8,130 nt of DNA from Bacteroidales bacterium 45-6. Its GTDB lineage: Bacteria; Bacteroidota; Bacteroidia; Bacteroidales; Dysgonomonadaceae. The notes under the pieces were generated by a model that saw nothing but the letters and a program-made list of their open reading frames with translations, was not told where the DNA came from and searched no databases. This document shows, piece after piece, positions 5,660 through 8,130 of this stretch. Where the stretch lies: positions 1-8,130 of the forward strand of contig MKRS01000664.1 of assembly GCA_001897035.1 (NCBI GenBank), in the 5' to 3' direction. Every line of letters starts with the position of its first letter. The first letter of the stretch is position 1. The translations under genes and the position numbers were made by a program.

Positions 5660-8130
5660 ATGAAAATAATAAAAATCAATATTTTACTAATATTGTTATT
5701 CTTGCCAACTCTTTTGTTTTCTCAAATATCCGATAAGCTAACAATCGAATTGAGCGATATTAAATTTCAGAATAAGGGAGATGGCAGCGAGAATATGGAA
5801 TGGAAATCATACAATACGACATCTGAAACAGGTTCTCCGAAACTACCGGTTTATGATGTTAGTTATGTATTGCCAGTCGATGCCAAGGTGACTGGCATCC
5901 AGTTTACTTATAACGAGAGGCAGCTATTGAAACAAGGTGTGGATATTGCCCCGGTAGAACCGCAAATTCCCACAAACGATGAGCAATCAGATAATCTAAC
6001 ACAGCAAAAGAGCAGTGTGTATGATTTGGATAATCCTTATCCGAATGTTTTATATGAAATCAAAGAGGATGGCTTTTTGCAAGGGTATCATATAATAACA
6101 CTGAGGATATATCCATTCCAATATACACCTAAGAGTCAGATACTGTACTATTATCCCAAGCTTGAATATACAATAAATTATGTGATCGGGGCAAACCCTG
6201 AAGTTGTAAAGCCGTTGATGCAATCCGAATACAGAGCCAAATTGTGCAAAAGTTATATCGAATCATTTGTGAAAAACCCTCAGGACGTTGTGCGTTTTGG
6301 TTCGAGTGTCCAGAATGCAACCAAAAGCAACATGATTTTGCAGAGATCCACGACCTTAAAGAGCCTTAGCTCCCTTTCCGGATTAGGCAAAACTACACCC
6401 GATTACATCATCATTACAAATAATGCGCTTAAACCGGCATTCCAGCGATTGGCCGATTGGAAGACTAAAAAAGGAATCTTCACCATTATCAAGACGGTGG
6501 AAGAGATCGGGCAGTCGTATTACGGATGCGATTTGACGGAAAAAATTCGTAATTATCTCATTGATTCTAAAACTAAATGGGGAGAAGGCTTATTTGTATT
6601 GCTGGGAGGAGATTTGAGTGTAGTGCCTGCAAGGTTTGTGAATGGTATTTCGGGGGATAAACTATTCTATCCAACTGACAAATACTATTCAACTTCCGAC
6701 TACTGGAGCTATACTAACAATGTTTTTACTGGAAGCAATACAAATTTAGCAATTAACGTTGCAGGACGGATACCAGTTAGTAATTCCGAAGAACTGAACA
6801 GCTATATCGACAAGTTGATCGCCTACGAACATGCCGGACAAATATCGAATTTGTCGTACTACAAAAACATCCTGGTGTCGGATGCTTTTATGCTAAGGTG
6901 CCCTACTTTTAATTATAGAGATGATAACGGCAAATCTAAACTAAAAAGCTATCGTGACAATTATTTGTCCCCCTCGAATCTTAACACCTGGTTAATGTTT
7001 GATGATTCCAACTGTTCAGGATCCCTATATAATTATTCAGAGGGAGTCTTTGGGTGTAAGGATGGGGAATCCAATGTTCATATACCTGAGGGACCCTGCG
7101 TAACTGGCGATGAGGAATTTTCAAAAAACAATTTCATATCAGCATTAAATAACGGAGGGAATTCGGGACTTGACAGGTTCCATATTATATACCACATGGA
7201 TCATTGCAACCCAACGCTGATGGGCACATCCAGCAAAGATAAAGGACAATATATCTATAATTCGGACATGGATCAGCTATCGAATGGGAATTTCTATCAA
7301 ATATTAATGTCCGGAGGCTGTCATCCCGCTAATTTTGCCTACGACTGCATTGGCAAGCATTATTTGGTGAATAAAAATGGCGGTGGGGTTGCCTTCATTG
7401 GCAATACGGATGTCGGATATACAAGAGAATATGATCAATTTGACAGATTTTGCAATGCTTTATATAAAAAAGGCGATTTTAGAGATAATGGAAGGTATGA
7501 TATAGGAAGTATTTTTCAATACACATTGTTAATTAATAATGACTCTCAAAGTGGCTGGCGTCTCCACCTCCTCGGCGACCCCGAAATGCAAATCTGGACA
7601 AACACGCCCCAAACGATGACTGCGGCTTTAAGCACGACAACCATGCCGTGTGGCGAAGGTTCGGTGTCCGTGACGGTAAGTGGCCTCCAAAGCGCAAGCG
7701 AAGAGGTGCAGATTTGCTTGTATAAAAAAGACGAGGTGTTCGAGCCGCGGACGGAAGTTGGCAACGGCACCTACACTTTCTCCGGCATCCATCCCCTCAC
7801 GGTGGGCGACATGAGCGTGACGGTGACTGCACACAATTATTTCCCGGTGGAAAAAACGGTAAGCGTCACGGCCAATCCGAACCAGCATGTCCGCTACAAA
7901 TCGCTGTCAGTGGATGACGACAAGACCGGAAGCAGCAACGGCAACAACGACGGCAAGATGGATGCAGGGGAAACAATAGAACTGATATTGCAATTGGAAA
8001 ACAACGGACTGGCACAGTCCGGCAATGTGATGGCGAGCCTCAGTTGCTCTTCGCCCTATATCACCCTGATAAGCCCCCAAGCAAGCTTTGGCGATATTCC
8101 GGCAGGACAAACAAAAGCTTCGTTGACAAA
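5660..8130 (+). CDS. gingipain-family (C25) cysteine peptidase, 3' end outside window
   Basis: The frame is open for 823 codons and runs off the right edge. Residues 1-21 are a signal peptide (MKIIK, then a Leu/Ile run, ending FS before Q22). About 22-245 resemble the N-terminal propeptide of gingipains (TGSPKLPVYDVSYVLP, then YYPKLEYTINYVIG). The peptidase domain runs from about 247 (PDYIIITN, LADWKTKKG) to 645 (LHLLGDPEMQIW, like the GDPxL end of C25 domains). The likely catalytic pair is H515 in YHMDHCN and C554 in MSGGCHPANF, 39 residues apart, near the roughly 33 of RgpB. Residues 645-735 look like the Ig-like domain that follows C25 domains. From about 745 comes a CARDB-like module with an Asp/Asn/Gly-rich stretch ending DGKMDAGETIEL. 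A terminal sorting domain is expected but lies outside. The family cleaves proteins at the surface or outside the cell; specificity cannot be told. Base composition jumps near 7545. Confidence 0.9.
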   Translation, partial: MKIIKINILLILLFLPTLLFSQISDKLTIELSDIKFQNKGDGSENMEWKSYNTTSETGSPKLPVYDVSYVLPVDAKVTGIQFTYNERQLLKQGVDIAPVEPQIPTNDEQSDNLTQQKSSVYDLDNPYPNVLYEIKEDGFLQGYHIITLRIYPFQYTPKSQILYYYPKLEYTINYVIGANPEVVKPLMQSEYRAKLCKSYIESFVKNPQDVVRFGSSVQNATKSNMILQRSTTLKSLSSLSGLGKTTPDYIIITNNALKPAFQRLADWKTKKGIFTIIKTVEEIGQSYYGCDLTEKIRNYLIDSKTKWGEGLFVLLGGDLSVVPARFVNGISGDKLFYPTDKYYSTSDYWSYTNNVFTGSNTNLAINVAGRIPVSNSEELNSYIDKLIAYEHAGQISNLSYYKNILVSDAFMLRCPTFNYRDDNGKSKLKSYRDNYLSPSNLNTWLMFDDSNCSGSLYNYSEGVFGCKDGESNVHIPEGPCVTGDEEFSKNNFISALNNGGNSGLDRFHIIYHMDHCNPTLMGTSSKDKGQYIYNSDMDQLSNGNFYQILMSGGCHPANFAYDCIGKHYLVNKNGGGVAFIGNTDVGYTREYDQFDRFCNALYKKGDFRDNGRYDIGSIFQYTLLINNDSQSGWRLHLLGDPEMQIWTNTPQTMTAALSTTTMPCGEGSVSVTVSGLQSASEEVQICLYKKDEVFEPRTEVGNGTYTFSGIHPLTVGDMSVTVTAHNYFPVEKTVSVTANPNQHVRYKSLSVDDDKTGSSNGNNDGKMDAGETIELILQLENNGLAQSGNVMASLSCSSPYITLISPQASFGDIPAGQTKASLT

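Noticed and set aside
7546..8110. Three minus-strand open frames opposite the C25 C-terminal modules
   Set aside because: They appear because this part is GC-rich and stop codons are rarer on the opposite strand; the plus frame is continuous and domain-bearing.

Overview
The window looks like a Bacteroidales (Bacteroidota) chromosome from a lineage with a type IX secretion system (T9SS). Four things support this: several plus-strand genes encode a signal peptide ending in a xxAQ or FSQ-type cleavage region and, where the C-terminus is complete, a Por-type C-terminal sorting domain (CTD); start codons generally lack Shine-Dalgarno sequences; a TAnnTTTG-type promoter precedes the first gene; and the last gene is a gingipain-family (C25) peptidase. 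I cannot assign genus or species.

Layout. Positions 1-33 are probably the last codons of a plus-strand gene. Positions 64-1026 (minus) hold a membrane acyltransferase that has lost its N-terminal segment, including the region where the family's catalytic Arg/His pair sits. Right where its homology ends (about 1020), a Bacteroidales-type promoter begins and drives a tightly spaced plus-strand series: (1) 1105-2244, a secreted protein with a peptidase S74 (phage tail-fibre chaperone) domain, a coiled coil and a canonical CTD; (2) 2258-3359, an Asp-box/Ycf48-like beta-propeller with a CTD, split by a one-base frameshift near 2537; (3) 3378-4310, a secreted protein of unknown function with a CTD; (4) 4317-4562, a CTD-like protein with no signal peptide or passenger; (5) 4559-4633, a signal-peptide remnant with no passenger or CTD; (6) 4662-5648, a diverged paralogue of gene 3; (7) 5660 to beyond the right edge, a C25 cysteine peptidase. 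No gap between plus-strand genes exceeds about 30 bases, and I see no internal terminator, so they may be one transcript.

Together these genes supply surface or secreted cargo for a T9SS whose machinery lies elsewhere. The most unusual aspect is their modular, reworked state: an orphan CTD sits directly against an orphan signal peptide, a perfect 33-base direct repeat spans the start codons of the two paralogues (1,284 bases apart), and GC content changes abruptly inside genes (about 62 to 39% near 2590, about 25 to 59% near 7545). I infer that this is a recombining array of T9SS cargo cassettes. I see no RNA gene, CRISPR array, insertion sequence or defence system.
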